From Symbiodinium microadriaticum (taxonomy: Eukaryota; Sar; Dinophyceae; Suessiales; Symbiodiniaceae), in assembly GCA_001939145.1 (NCBI GenBank), contig LSRX01000430.1, positions 37,125 through 101,124 of the forward strand: 64,000 bases of DNA, read 5' to 3'. Below, piece after piece: positions 35,801 through 45,500 of this stretch (the first letter of the stretch is position 1; every line of letters begins with the position of its first letter). The notes beneath the pieces were generated by a model. The model saw nothing but the letters and a program-made list of their open reading frames with translations, searched no databases and was not told the DNA's origin. A program made the position numbers and the translations under genes.

Positions 35801-38405
35801 CGACTTGACTGGCTTCGGATTCGGGGAGGGGGGAAGAGTGGCAATGCATGGGCATAGTGCAGACCTTGCTGGCTCGTGGCACATCTCGTCAAGCCCAGGT
35901 CCATCGGCTGTTCTGCTGCTTGCTGGCATAAGAGATCTTGTCCAGCTTTCAGGCTGACTGAGGTCAAATGATGCTCTTGTTTTTTTTTGGGAAAGCGACG
36001 AAGCCCAACCCCCCGAGAGATGAAGTGCTAGCTGAGGACATGGTCTCACCCTCAGCTCCATGAGCTTCAATTTTTGATCTTCCGCCATCCGCTCTTGGCT
36101 CTTTGTGAGGTCCAGCAGGAGGTGTTGGTCCGAAAGATTGCGGCCGTGGAGACCCTGGGCTCTGCTTCCGTGATCTGCAGTGACAAGACGGGGACGCTGA
36201 CGGAAGGCAGGCCCTGATAGGCTCCTTCTGAAGCAGCCTGCTCTACCCTGCCCTGTACAGGAAAGATGACCATGGTGGGCATGTATGCTGCGGGCGTCAC
36301 CTACGAGGTCACCGGCAAGGGCTTCGACCCTGAGGCCTTGCAACGTGAGCATCCCTTGGCGGCAATGACATGCAGAGCCTGGAGGCAGTCGAGAGTCACG
36401 GAGAGTTTCGCAGGTGGGTCAAGTGCAGCGCTTGGGATCCACATCGAACGCTGGCAAAGACATGGGCAGCTCGGCTAGTAGAGGGTTCAGCAGCACACTG
36501 TCCTGAGTGTCTTTGTGTGTGTGTGTGTGCGCGTGCGGGCGGAGCATATCCGAACGAAGCCGCGTTGCTCAGGTGTGAAGAGCAACCTGCTGACGGCGGC
36601 TAAGTAGCAACAATTTGCCCTCTTCCGGAGCACCTGCTGCGGTGACTGGCTGCCTGCAGTAGTGCTGCTGCAGGCTATTCTGTGCTGCAACACGACCCTC
36701 TCAAAAGAGAAGGATGAGGAAGGTGTCCTCAAGTGGACCCCGAAGGCCAAGCAGGGAAGTGAATGCGAAAGGGACCTTTCTTCTCCTCTATGGTCAGTAG
36801 GATTAGAGGTAAGCATGTCATTATCATACCTAGCTGCACTACACGCAGACATATTCGCAACCAAATTCGATGATCAAAACTCTCCAAAGATCTCCACTTG
36901 TAGCCAGGGAGCATGATTGGGCATCGGTATTCAAGGCAGTCTTCTCTCTACTTAGTCGCCTGTATCTCTCAGCACTGCCTTTGTCTGACCGGCGCCTGGC
37001 CAGGGAAACTCTTCTGAGGCGCCCATTGTGGTAGCAGCCCGGAAGGCTCGGAGCAGTCGATGCCGTGCCTTGCATTGCGAGAGTGAGGAGTGCCAGCCTT
37101 GGGCTTGGGCAGGTTGGCCTCTCCGAAACCATTGCCAGTCCACCGGATTGCGATCAAGGGGACATGGGGACATAAGCCATCCTTGTGACATTAGCCGTGG
37201 ATCGGGTTCCTGTCCCGTCCCAGGCGAATATCCTCGAGCGCTGGAAGTACCATTCTCATCATCGCGAAAGATGATGTTACGCACCTTCAGTTTTGGGGTT
37301 TGGGAATCTCGTGTTCTCTTGAGTTCCATCCGGGTCTGCCCGGCTTGCATTGCTCTGACCCTGTTGCAGCTGCTCGCACGCGCTGGTCGCCAGAGGGCCT
37401 GACGTCGTTGCGATTTCCAGAGCGTGCGTCCTGCACAGAGGCTTCCCTGTCGCAGCTGAGGCTAACCGTTTCGAAGGTCAAGGGCACAGAGCTTTGCGCG
37501 GGTGGCATGCCGCTTCCTGCAGGACCGGCCCTCCGCAATTGCTCAGCGGCACATCTCCCCAGCCTGCATGAGCTTGCAGGAACTCAGTACCTGACTGTTT
37601 GCAAGGGCGCCGGGAGCAAAGATGTTGGTTGAACGAAGAAGAAAGACTCTTGGAAAAGTGCCAGCCGTGCCAGCATTGCCCCTAGGCTCCCAACTACATT
37701 GTGGAACTCTGCAAAGAGCAGCTGAAAGAAGATGGAAGCAACCCGTCTGAGTGCATGGGGAAATAAAACACCGCGGGCCATCGGCGGGCATCCCAAGACG
37801 ACTCCAAACCTGCCAGCCCTAGCAGGCGTGGGAAAGATGACCGAAGACGACAAGAAGAAGATCTACGAGGTTGTGGATGGCGACTGGGCATGTGAGAACC
37901 ACAACATATCTCGAGTAAGGCAGTGTTCTCAGAGCGCCAGAAGTCGGCGTCGAAGCTTAAGGCTACTCTGCCAAAGCTCTTCGTGTACTGGCCATTGCGG
38001 CGCGGCCTATGTCGAGCCTGCCGCAACACGGCGTCTGCCATCTCAGGGCTCCGAGCAGGGATTGTTGAGTCGGGTCCAGGCCGAAAAATGCAGGGATCGG
38101 GCAGTTTGGGTGGCAATGTGGATGGACAGCTGCCGAATTTGTCTCTAGTCTCCAAGGTATGACGAGAGCAATGAGGATGTGCCCCGACAGGAGTCAATTG
38201 TGCGGAGGTTTTTGCATGGTAAGTCTTCTACCGAAGATCAGCACATCAGAGCATTACTTCCTGCGAGGCAAGCCCTCGCACCCCAGGGGTAGGTGAGCCC
38301 GGATTGATTGCACACACCAAGATCACCACGGACCAGAAGTTCGAAGCCTGCCGCAAAGATCTGCGGCTTATCGGGCTGGTGGCCTCCATCGACCCCGAAC
38401 GCTTC
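26846..38405 (+). CDS. P-type cation-transporting ATPase, copy 3, 5' part
   Basis: Exons in order: lysine-rich N-tail (26846-26970), [16 protein letters not shown] (27045-27120), N-terminal domain (27315-27395), TM1-2 (27450-27550, 27825-27920), actuator domain (31318-31400, 31548-31600, 32469-32505, 32662-32730, 32908-33010), TM3 (about 33445-33495), VTDRKDP (35566-35635), TM4 PEGIP (35713-35810), phosphorylation loop (36115-36206, 36261-36345), nucleotide domain (36570-38180) and [15 protein letters not shown] (38312-38405). It differs from copies 1 and 2 in sequence and in intron positions (extra intron 31601-32468 inside [11 protein letters not shown]). Its introns contain an intronless oxidoreductase ORF and other sequence. 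The gene resumes at 48716 after about 10.3 kb of inserted DNA. Confidence 0.8.
29601..30230 (+). CDS. Possible exon or gene fragment in ATPase intron
   Basis: A 209-codon open frame. Its second half (from about 29823) is rich in charged helical sequence ([50 protein letters not shown]). I do not recognise a family. The first half is cysteine- and arginine-rich and may be non-coding. It could be a retroposed fragment or chance. Confidence 0.2.
   Translation: MRLGQLGGWEKQFTSLPVQPLHVSCRTDRSRRRKCHCCHNGDRAAFWSVGFVASQFLSVHPTEPYLPQIRAKVEMDFYFCQTSYPQERERVLEENFEQARNDALDAAHAGESTSVNHLDYVEKLSSEDISQMCKVRALWRLAKAFCEFWRSHEDASMDDGLQTLLANAPVTLHERIRWFWTFAQNGNATDVPPPQVYEQLGRWSHPSPL
30637..30903 (+). pseudogene. 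R3H-domain-like fragment
   Basis: The frame contains [20 protein letters not shown], which fits the R3H nucleic-acid-binding signature (Arg, three residues, His: R-A-F-L-H) with the usual short helix before it and a leucine-rich end after it. The rest does not extend into a recognisable protein. I read it as a fragment inside the ATPase intron, perhaps a remnant of a retroposed gene. Confidence 0.25.
31860..32125. repeat. Trinucleotide repeat tract (GCA, GCT, ACG)
   Basis: Within ATPase copy 3 intron 31601-32468 there are GCA units (about 31868-31925), GCT/TGC units (about 31960-32015), and ACG units with ACT variants (about 32023-32120). Several frames stay open on both strands only because of the repeats. 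Confidence 0.93.
33667..35181 (+). CDS. FAD/NAD(P)-binding oxidoreductase, monooxygenase-like, intronless
   Basis: A continuous 504-residue frame from ATG 33667 to TAA. An N-terminal dinucleotide fold carries GAGPGG at residues 11-16 (FAD type). A second fold has VIGGGLTA at about 227-234 (NAD(P)H type). Between them are [17 protein letters not shown] and [13 protein letters not shown]. The arrangement resembles flavin-dependent N-monooxygenases (lysine/ornithine hydroxylase superfamily) and related NAD(P)/FAD oxidoreductases; the substrate is not predictable. After residue 450 a Ser/Asp/Glu-rich tail is probably disordered. It sits in the copy 3 ATPase intron between the TM3 exon and the VTDRKDP exon, on the same strand. 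Having no introns in such an intron-dense region suggests retroposition, although I found no convincing spliced-leader relic upstream. Confidence 0.85.
   Translation: MEEDFDACIIGAGPGGLSALSSLIEPYSADQLSQDQVTRAGQGYGFQKRRDLKICVIDPDPWMKAWHKRFKALDIQWLRSPAGAHPDLFDMRSLLAYAVTNGRTDELLESGAVNQQLRSLGEAHTGLWHLPSNRLFEDFCKDLTKRLPHTFVRGTAAAVTGSDGDFTVTLADGRDLRARNVVLALGVPGPPRVPPAFADLPKHLMFHSDFELGSRMKELRGNKQVLVIGGGLTAVQAAQLALKNGCLVTLCSRRELNTRHFDVSQTWFDRRQANRHHYNFFEQSLDCRLKHIKEARGGGSVPPMYMKELRDTEANGMIELKCVEAKVESIFSDSVQVRLGSEVKCFDLVVNACGHAPDCQKLPLVGQLLRDYPVEVVGGFPVVSQDLQWGSFKKLFVIGALASLQVGPDAGNLMGLRRAVHIVANVLGLREWLKDTKSVLGNIRGNRYAALGDSSDSSDSDSGSESCSEPGSDESGGSKSRRNLEEASTEASSEGLGPRSPSKA
36115..36345 (+). CDS. ATPase copy 3: phosphorylation-site exons
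   Basis: Exon to 36206 encodes [20 protein letters not shown] then DKTGTLTEG, with the phosphorylated aspartate codon at 36182-36184. The intron 36207-36260 (54 nt) starts with GC and ends with AG. Exon 36261-36345 continues [18 protein letters not shown]. The GC donor is conserved at this site in all three copies. Confidence 0.85.
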
Positions 38406-38528
38406 TCGGCAAACCTGAAACCTCCTGAACGCAGAGTCACTTTCCTCACTCGGCATGCGTTGACTCCGGCTCGAGGTTGTATTTTCAGAAACGGTTCCGA
38501 ATGTGGGGGCTCAGAAGGAATTAGCTTC

Positions 38529-38550
38529 TCTGTAGCCATTTTGGCTCAAG
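38529..38550 (+). other. Relict dinoflagellate spliced leader
   Basis: The 22 bases match the dinoflagellate spliced-leader consensus (from memory) at 21 of 22 positions; the single difference is T for C at position 3. It ends in GGCTCAAG at 38550, 70 bases before the ATG of the intronless gene at 38621, a normal distance for a trans-spliced 5' leader. The leader is added to mRNA by trans-splicing, so a genomic copy directly upstream of a coding region marks reverse transcription of a mature mRNA back into the genome. Confidence 0.85.
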
Positions 38551-38620
38551 ATTTTGCTCCGAGCTGTCCTCTGTACAGATACCACCTACCTGGTGTTCAC
38601 TCTTCAGCCACTCTTCAGCC

Positions 38621-39898
38621 ATGCTCTTCGGCTTCTTCCGCGTCTACCTGGCCACTTGTCGGGTCGCGATCGGCTACTTCCGTGGCTCCTGGGAGGCCCA
38701 TGCGCAGGCCAGCAAGGAAGTTCAGGAGGAGTGTGTGCCGCTCAAGACGGGGCCCACCGCTGTCCTCAACGTCATCGCATACATGCCCTTCATGCTCGTG
38801 CTGAACCGGCTGGCAGGGTTCTCGCTGGAATACCAACGATTCATCGCCATCTACTCCTTGGCACCCATGCTAGTGATGTGTTTGTGCTACTACTACTACA
38901 TCTTCCGGGCAAACATGTTCCAGTTCGGCGTCTCGGAGGTGGCGGGCTGGATCAACAACTGGGTCATGGGCACGGCAGTTGCGATGGTCTCTTTCACTCA
39001 GTTGGCGCTGCGCTACCTGATCCTTCTCTACCTGGAGCGATTCCTTCCAAGCTGGATGCAAGGCTACATCGAGTTCCCGTTGAGTACAATCGAGTCCAGT
39101 GTGCAAAATACTGTGTTTATCATGTACGCAATGGGGGCGGTGCTGCTTGTATCGTGTCCAGTTTGGTGCAAAGGCTTCCAGGTAGTGCATGATGTGCTCC
39201 AGAGAGAGAACCACCTGAGCAAGTCGGAAGCGATCATGGAGATTCTGTACACCACGTCGCAAAATGCAGTCGTGACACAGCTACAGACGGCCTTGGCTAT
39301 TCTGCAGATGAACTGTGGCTACCCGTACCACTACATCCACTATGCCGTGGTGATGGTCGAGCACATGTTTTTTCATCGCATGGTGGAGTTCAAGTTTGCG
39401 TGGCTTCACAAGTTGTACCACGAGGTTCAGCCCTTGTACCGCCTGGCTCACTTGGAACATCATATTTGCAAGGGTACCTATGCAACCACTCCAGCAGCTG
39501 GAATTTGGGAAGCATGGCTAGAAGGCGGCACTCTCTTCTTCTGCAACAGCCTCGCCTGCATTCCTTACCTTCTCTTCCACGCCGCATATTCCGGTCCTAA
39601 TGTGGTAACTCATACGATGTGGCCGCACAAGTCGTGCATTCAATGGCACACACTTCACCACTTGGTACATAGTGATGTCTATGCCATCAATGTTCCCAGC
39701 AAGATGGACAAGCAGTTCTCCAGGGACGTGAAGCAGTATCAAGACAGGCTACAGTGCTCGTTCTTTGTGCGCTACGCTGATGCGTCGGATGGGATCGGAT
39801 TCTTAGTAGCCTTCGTCTTCGGCATCCTCCTGCACCATGGGTTTGGCGTCGGGGTTTTCCAGGTGTGGCACGAACGAGTGCTTCATATGACAGCATGA
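38621..39898 (+). CDS. Fatty-acid-hydroxylase/sterol-desaturase-like membrane protein, intronless retrogene
   Basis: A 425-residue frame from ATG 38621. The N-terminal half has about five hydrophobic spans. The C-terminal half has spaced histidine motifs: HYIHY, HKLYH (H263, H267), HLEHH (H277, H280, H281) and WHTLHH (H343, H346, H347). This matches the di-iron layout of the fatty-acid hydroxylase/sterol desaturase superfamily, which oxidises lipids or sterols in the ER membrane. The first motif has a single final histidine where HxxHH is usual, so activity or exact subfamily is uncertain. It has no introns and a relict spliced leader 70 bases upstream, so it derives from a reverse-transcribed mRNA. 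The open frame is intact, implying either youth or selection. It lies between exons of ATPase copy 3, on the same strand. Confidence 0.8.
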   Translation: MLFGFFRVYLATCRVAIGYFRGSWEAHAQASKEVQEECVPLKTGPTAVLNVIAYMPFMLVLNRLAGFSLEYQRFIAIYSLAPMLVMCLCYYYYIFRANMFQFGVSEVAGWINNWVMGTAVAMVSFTQLALRYLILLYLERFLPSWMQGYIEFPLSTIESSVQNTVFIMYAMGAVLLVSCPVWCKGFQVVHDVLQRENHLSKSEAIMEILYTTSQNAVVTQLQTALAILQMNCGYPYHYIHYAVVMVEHMFFHRMVEFKFAWLHKLYHEVQPLYRLAHLEHHICKGTYATTPAAGIWEAWLEGGTLFFCNSLACIPYLLFHAAYSGPNVVTHTMWPHKSCIQWHTLHHLVHSDVYAINVPSKMDKQFSRDVKQYQDRLQCSFFVRYADASDGIGFLVAFVFGILLHHGFGVGVFQVWHERVLHMTA

Positions 39899-40308
39899 TG
39901 TGACCAAATTTTGAGATTTGTCGGAAGGACTGTTCAAAAGATAGTCTTCCAGCTTAACCTAAACCCCTGACCTGAAACTGCTATAATGGCAGGGTCACTG
40001 ACCTGCAAGGATTGTGAATGTTCCCAAGCCTGCTGCTTGCTGAAGCTTTTCGGCCTTGATGTTCAGCAGGGTTGACCCTTGGGCCTTCCTTTGGGGCTTC
40101 CTAGGTTGCCCCTCTCGTAGCAGCTCAGACCTTATTCTCCTTGCCATTTGCTGCTGGTGCTGCGGTTTCGTCTGCGGCGGTCTGATCGTGCTGCTCGCTG
40201 TAAGCTCCAGTGCTCGCTCCATCGTCTGGTCTGTCTTGAGCGCCGTTTTGAGGGAATTGCAGCCTCCGGCTCCAATCGATCGGCTGGCTCGCTACAGGCC
40301 CCTGGCGC
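39899..40308. other. Spacer between retrogene and retroelement ORF A
   Basis: No gene. It probably holds the 3' untranslated part of the retrogene mRNA and the left end of the retroelement. I see no poly(A) run and could not identify a terminal repeat by eye. Confidence 0.5.
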
Positions 40309-40881
40309 ATGAGCATCGAGCGTGACATTGAGGAGATTGTGACACTCACCGAGCAGATAGGGAATCTCTCTTTGAACATCTCCGTGGTAGTCCAAGCCTC
40401 ACCCCCTGCAACATCCAGTGGTTCTTCTTTGACGCCGCCGGCTTCTACATCTTCGGCTGCACAGCCTGCGGTTATTCCCGTTTGGGCCTTACGCCCTGTT
40501 GACGACGAGCCTTCTCAGGAAGTTCTTTCTTTGGCTCAGCAGCTGCGGTCTTCTGTGAACGGCTACGGCCCTAACGAGAGGATTCGTCGCGCTTTCACTG
40601 CTGGGCTTGAGGCAGCTAGCAAGATTCGAGGCGACCGGGGCTACTTCAGTGGATCTCAGGTGGGTGGTCGCAAGATCATCTACGTGGTCCTTTTCGGCGC
40701 CGACGTCACCGAGCCCTTCATCACATCCGATTTCGCCTACTACAGCCGCATCGTGAAGAACGGCCCCGGTGGTTCTTGGGATCCTATTTCGGTGTCGCAC
40801 GGCTTCCCCAGCTTCGCTGAAGCCGAGGCTTTTTGCATCGGTGCAGGCCTGCGTGGCTTGCCCAACCGCCAGCCTCGATGA
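40309..40881 (+). CDS. Retroelement ORF A, possible RNase H hybrid-binding (viroplasmin-like) domain
   Basis: 190 residues. The N-terminal third has a short helix then a Pro/Ser/Ala-rich linker. Residues from about 125 contain KIIYVVLFG, a middle YYSRIVKN segment, and HGFPSFAEAEAFCIGAG at the end. The pattern of Y-V-x-x-x-G at the start and F-P-(S/T)-x-x-E-A-E-x-F at the end resembles the small RNA:DNA-hybrid-binding domain found at the N-terminus of eukaryotic RNase H1 and in plant pararetrovirus inclusion proteins. The stop codon overlaps the start of ORF B in an ATGA at 40878-40881. The family assignment is by pattern only. Confidence 0.55.
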   Translation: MSIERDIEEIVTLTEQIGNLSLNISVVVQASPPATSSGSSLTPPASTSSAAQPAVIPVWALRPVDDEPSQEVLSLAQQLRSSVNGYGPNERIRRAFTAGLEAASKIRGDRGYFSGSQVGGRKIIYVVLFGADVTEPFITSDFAYYSRIVKNGPGGSWDPISVSHGFPSFAEAEAFCIGAGLRGLPNRQPR

Positions 40882-42587
40882 CTTTGTTCGCTAGGCCCTC
40901 CTACTTGGGCCAATGGCGAACAGCGGAGGACTCAGCTGGGTACAGCAAGCTCTTTTTCAAGTTCGAGGAGACGTTTGCGCATGCTTTCATCGTGCGGGCC
41001 GTGGACTCCGGATTCGTCATTTGCGTCCCCCCCGCGGCCATACCGGAGGAGACTTTGCAACAGGCCACTGCAGAGCATTACGAGGGTGTGTTCGGGCCTT
41101 GGACTGCTACCACCATACGGGCGATGTCATCTACCGGGCGCGAGCTGCAGCGCACTCTGCCCTGCTTGTTGGTCGACATCAACGCGGCTGGCGTCGATCA
41201 CCTTTCGGAGGCGATCCCCGAGTCCGAGCCGACCCCTTTTGGAACTCACCGTCTGCAGTCCGTGTGGCCCTCCGCGCGGGCCGCTGTGGTGGCTCTGGAG
41301 GCCTTTCTCAACGGCGACGAGCTGGTCTTGGAAAACTTCGAACGCCTCGAGGGCTACTACACTGCAGCCTCCGAAGCCGAGGCCCGCACTTCTCCTACAG
41401 AACCCACCGCTGGCACTCTCCCGCAGGATCTGCTGACGCAGCTTCTGAATCACTCGGCAGAGCAGGGCCGCGTGCTTTCCGGACTGCAGGCGAAGCTGGC
41501 TTCTCTCGACTCCGTGGACGAGCGCCTCAAGCAGCTGGAGGCGGAACCGCGCGATCCGCCCCCCGCCCACGCGGCAGTAGGTGGAAGGACCACTCCTGCA
41601 GATGGCATCCCGGCTTGGGCTCCGCAACTTTTCACGGAGGGTGCTCGAAGCACTTTGGCTCCGGGGCAGGTGCAGAAGCTGTTGACTCTAGCAGGCCGTG
41701 GCCCCACGCATTTGGGGGATCTTCCCGGCCCGGATCTGGGCTCCATTTCGCAAGCGCTGGGAGCTCGCGCCAAGGCCAAGACCACACCTCCTCAGCCATC
41801 TGCCGCCGCGCTCGAGGATGTCGAGGAGGTCGTCGACGAGCCCGAGGGTGCAGAGGTCGGCGGCAAGCTGCTGGGACAGTTGTTGAGTCAGCAGACCAAG
41901 ATCTTGGCTCAGCTGGCAGCATCGGCCCGGAAATCCACCGATCCAATGCATCTGCTGGGTGCCGGCAGCTCCGACGACGGAGCCAAGCTTCCAGGCGTTC
42001 GAGGAATGGCTGCTCGGCAACTCTTGAAGGACCAGTTCCAGCGGAACCCCTTGGCGATCCACACCAGCGTGAAGGAGCGTCTGGCGCAAGTGAGGAGGCG
42101 TTCTTCAGTGGCAGAGGTGGAGCCGAGGGACATGTTCCTTCACTTCCAGGAGACTGTTCCGCTCGGCAACTTCAAGACCCTGACCTACTTAGCCTTCCTC
42201 ATGTGCGACATGTGGGAATCGATCGAGCACGGCCGTTCCGAGGAGCTGATGTCGCTGGTGGCTCTGGGGTTGGTCTTCTGCGAGCAAGTGGCTCACGAAC
42301 AGGGCCAGACTCGTCTGGCTTGGCTCCTGACGTGTCGCGAGGACCCTCCTTTCTCACTTGTGGAAACCAGAAAAGCACCCCGAAGCGAGGTTCCCCACGG
42401 TGCGCTGTCGGATCCTCGCTGGGTCACTGCGCAGCTTGCTTACCTTCGGGATGTCGAGCAGATCCAGGAAAAGACGAACCGTCTCCCCCTTCGAGGCCAG
42501 CCACAAGAGGGAGCACCACCAAGAGGCCCAGGTCGCAGACGACCACCGAAGGACGGTGGCGAGGCGGCCACCGACCCCCAGGCCTGA
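40878..42587 (+). CDS. Retroelement ORF B, Gag-like protein
   Basis: Taking the ATG at 40878 that overlaps the ORF A stop, the product is 569 residues. It has no zinc knuckle. Visible features are a globular N-terminal part, a coiled-coil stretch (QLLNHSAEQGRVLSGLQAKL onward), a Pro/Ala-rich and acidic middle, then a helical C-terminal region (MLFHFQETVPLG-like segment near 42130 and MCDMWESIEHGRSEELMSLV) and a very basic, proline-rich tail. Position before Pol and this composition suggest the structural (Gag) protein. The frame can be read upstream of 40878, but the overlapping ATGA makes termination-reinitiation from ORF A attractive. Confidence 0.6.
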   Translation: MTLFARPSYLGQWRTAEDSAGYSKLFFKFEETFAHAFIVRAVDSGFVICVPPAAIPEETLQQATAEHYEGVFGPWTATTIRAMSSTGRELQRTLPCLLVDINAAGVDHLSEAIPESEPTPFGTHRLQSVWPSARAAVVALEAFLNGDELVLENFERLEGYYTAASEAEARTSPTEPTAGTLPQDLLTQLLNHSAEQGRVLSGLQAKLASLDSVDERLKQLEAEPRDPPPAHAAVGGRTTPADGIPAWAPQLFTEGARSTLAPGQVQKLLTLAGRGPTHLGDLPGPDLGSISQALGARAKAKTTPPQPSAAALEDVEEVVDEPEGAEVGGKLLGQLLSQQTKILAQLAASARKSTDPMHLLGAGSSDDGAKLPGVRGMAARQLLKDQFQRNPLAIHTSVKERLAQVRRRSSVAEVEPRDMFLHFQETVPLGNFKTLTYLAFLMCDMWESIEHGRSEELMSLVALGLVFCEQVAHEQGQTRLAWLLTCREDPPFSLVETRKAPRSEVPHGALSDPRWVTAQLAYLRDVEQIQEKTNRLPLRGQPQEGAPPRGPGRRRPPKDGGEAATDPQA

Positions 42588-42589
42588 AG

Positions 42590-45500
42590 GCCGGGCCGTT
42601 TTTTCTTTCTAAAGTTTTGCCGCCTGGTTTGGATAGCACCTTGTCCGCTTCGACTTTATGTTCATATGTTTCGAAGTTTTTGGGATGGGGTCGAACAAAG
42701 CTGTCCAACTATATCCGGCGTGCTTGTGCTCTACCAGTTTTGAGCGATGCCCAGCATCCCTCCAACGAGTTGTGGCCGTGCCCCATTCCTGCTTGCACGC
42801 CTGCTCCTCGCACGAGGCTAGCGGGCCGGCGCAAGGCGCGCTGGGTACTCCGGCTCCACCGCAACACCTGGGTCCGCCTCCTTGTGGCAGCGGGCAACTT
42901 TCTTGTGAGTGGCAGGCCTGAGATCCCTGCGCATGCCATGCAGCCCCCGAGCAGAGCTCAAGAGTCGATGATTGCTCAGTTTGAGCGGCACGTTGCAGCT
43001 TGGGTTCGCCTGGGCACCGGGCCCAGACGCGAACTAGACCGTGCAGTCCAGAAGTTTTCCATTCTTGAGGATCAGCTCAGCTATTTGCGTGATCGCAGTC
43101 ATGCTCTTTTTGCGCAGTTTCAACCTTACAGCAAGGCTCGGGCGTCTCAAGCTGCGGATTGTGAGACACAAGGGCCGAAGAGCTCTCCTACGCCGCCTCG
43201 TCCACACACAAGTGGTGAGCGGCCCAATCCCGCACCAAGGATGCCCCCGCAGACGACTAGCCTCCGCATTGATCCCAAGCGTTTGGTGTTTGAAGCACCT
43301 CCGGCTTTTGAAGCAAGCAAATACATCACCGACCCTCTGCTGAAGAGTGCTTTCTATGATCCGCGGGTGCTCCTCAAGCCCGAAAGCCAGTGGCCCAAGA
43401 CGAAGCTGGCTCGTGTGATGGCATCCAGAGAGGAACAGTTTGAGCTCTTCAGAAGGTGGGACGGAGTTCAGAGTTTACACTTACTGCCGGCAGCTTCATC
43501 TGAAGCCAGATACAGATGCGGGCTTTTCGCTGTCTACAAAAGCGACGAGGTGGATCGCCAGATCTTGAATCCTATTCCGGAGAATGCCAGGTGCTTCTCG
43601 ATTTCGGATTCCACCTTGTCGCTGGCACATGCGAGTCTCCTCGGTCAAATTTTCATCGCTTCGGACCAGAACCTAGTCATTGGATCAGATGATCTAAAGG
43701 ACTTCTATCATGGGTTCGTGGTTTCGGATATTCATGCTGGCAGAAACCACATTCATGGGGTCTTCAGGGGCTCTGATTTTCGTGGCTTCAATGCATACAA
43801 CCCTGAGCTTGATGATCAGCTGGTGGTGGGTTGTTTCCGGAGCCTGGCGATGGGAACAAGCTATGCCGTGGAAACAGCGCAGCATGCGCACAGCGTACTT
43901 TTGCAGCGGGCCTCATGCTTACGTAGTTCAGATCAAGTTGCATATAAGTTTCCTTTTCCTAGAGGACCTGGATTCGAGCTGTTGTGCATCGACGATCATG
44001 CTTTCCTACTTTTGGTTTCGAAGGCAGAGGCCTCGCGAGCTCCCGACATTAATCGAGCTGATCTTGCACTCTTTGCTCGCGCAGCTGATATGTACCATAA
44101 GGCGAAGCTACGTACCTCTACAAAGAAGGCTGTGCGCAATTCCTACCACGCCACAGTCTTAGGCGGTGAGATCGATGGCAAGGTCGGCGAAATATCAGCC
44201 CCTAAGCTCAGGGTTACAGTGCTTTGTGCGCTCTCTTTTCAGCTTGCCGTGCTCGGTTTCGCGACGAAGGAGATCCTGTCCAGCTTAGTTGGGTCATGGG
44301 TGTATGTGATTATGTTCAGGAGGCCTTTCATGAGTCTGATTGGTGAGCTATACCACGAGCTTGCAAACCATCAGGATGGAGTTGTGTTTGCTTTATCACA
44401 TGACTCTAGGCAGGAGCTTCTCCTCTTGACACTGTATGCTCCGTGTATGACTACAGACCTTCGTGCATATCCTTTGGACCGGGTCTTTTGCACAGACGCC
44501 TCGTCGTACGCAGCCGGAGCCTGTGAGGCACGGTTGCCGCCTGAAGCTTGCTTGGAGCTCCTTCGTCACGCAGATCACAAGGGATATCACACCCAGCTTA
44601 AGCCTCAGGTTTCTGCATATTTGGAACAGTTCAATGCCAGTGATTTTGCAGACGATACCACCCCGTCCATCCCTCGAGGGTTGACTGAAGGAGTATTGTT
44701 TGATGTCTGCGAAGTTTTTCGTGGCGATTGTGAGCTCAGCAACTTGTTCCGAAGCAGAGGCTTCACAGTTCACCCTGGGTTCGATCTCGCGGCTGGGCAG
44801 AGTGGTGACATCAGTTTCCCCTACACCATGTTGCACATCATAGGTCTTATTTGCAGGAGGGTCGTTGCCTACATCCACATCTCTCCTACGTGTGTATTCT
44901 GGGGCAATATTCCGCAACCTGTTTGTGAAGCTACAGACCCAAAAGCCACCGGGATCGTCACCCTTGCACGGCGGATTGCTTTTATTCTGCACTTATGCGC
45001 GGTGTATGGACTCGTTGCTTCCTGTGGGCAGCCCCTGGGGTCATCGATGTATCAACTTTCCATCTTCAAGCGCCTTCGTGCAAAGGGATATCTCAGTTTC
45101 AAGTGGAGCGCCTGCTACTTTGGATCACCTTTCCGGGGAGCCTCACACTGGTTGGTTAACCGAGAGGGGCTGCTAACCTTGTCCTGCCGTTGCAAGTGTC
45201 CTCCAGGATTTCAGCATCTGCAGCTCCCCAGCACTTTCACGTCGGAGTCCGTGCAAAAGTTTAGCCAAACCTGCAGACCTACGTGTGACACAGTTTTCGG
45301 GAGCACTCCAGCTGTAGGAGAGACTTCCAGTCGCTTCGCAAGGGCTGCTCCGCTCCCACTGTTGTCTCGCATTGTCGATTGCGTCGCAGCTTGCATCCAG
45401 GAGCTGCGCCGTGCAGGGCCCGAGCTCAAGCGACCAGCTCATGTACCCCCTCGTTGGATTGGCGATTTGGGAGCAACACTGTCTTGGAAAACCCTTTTGC

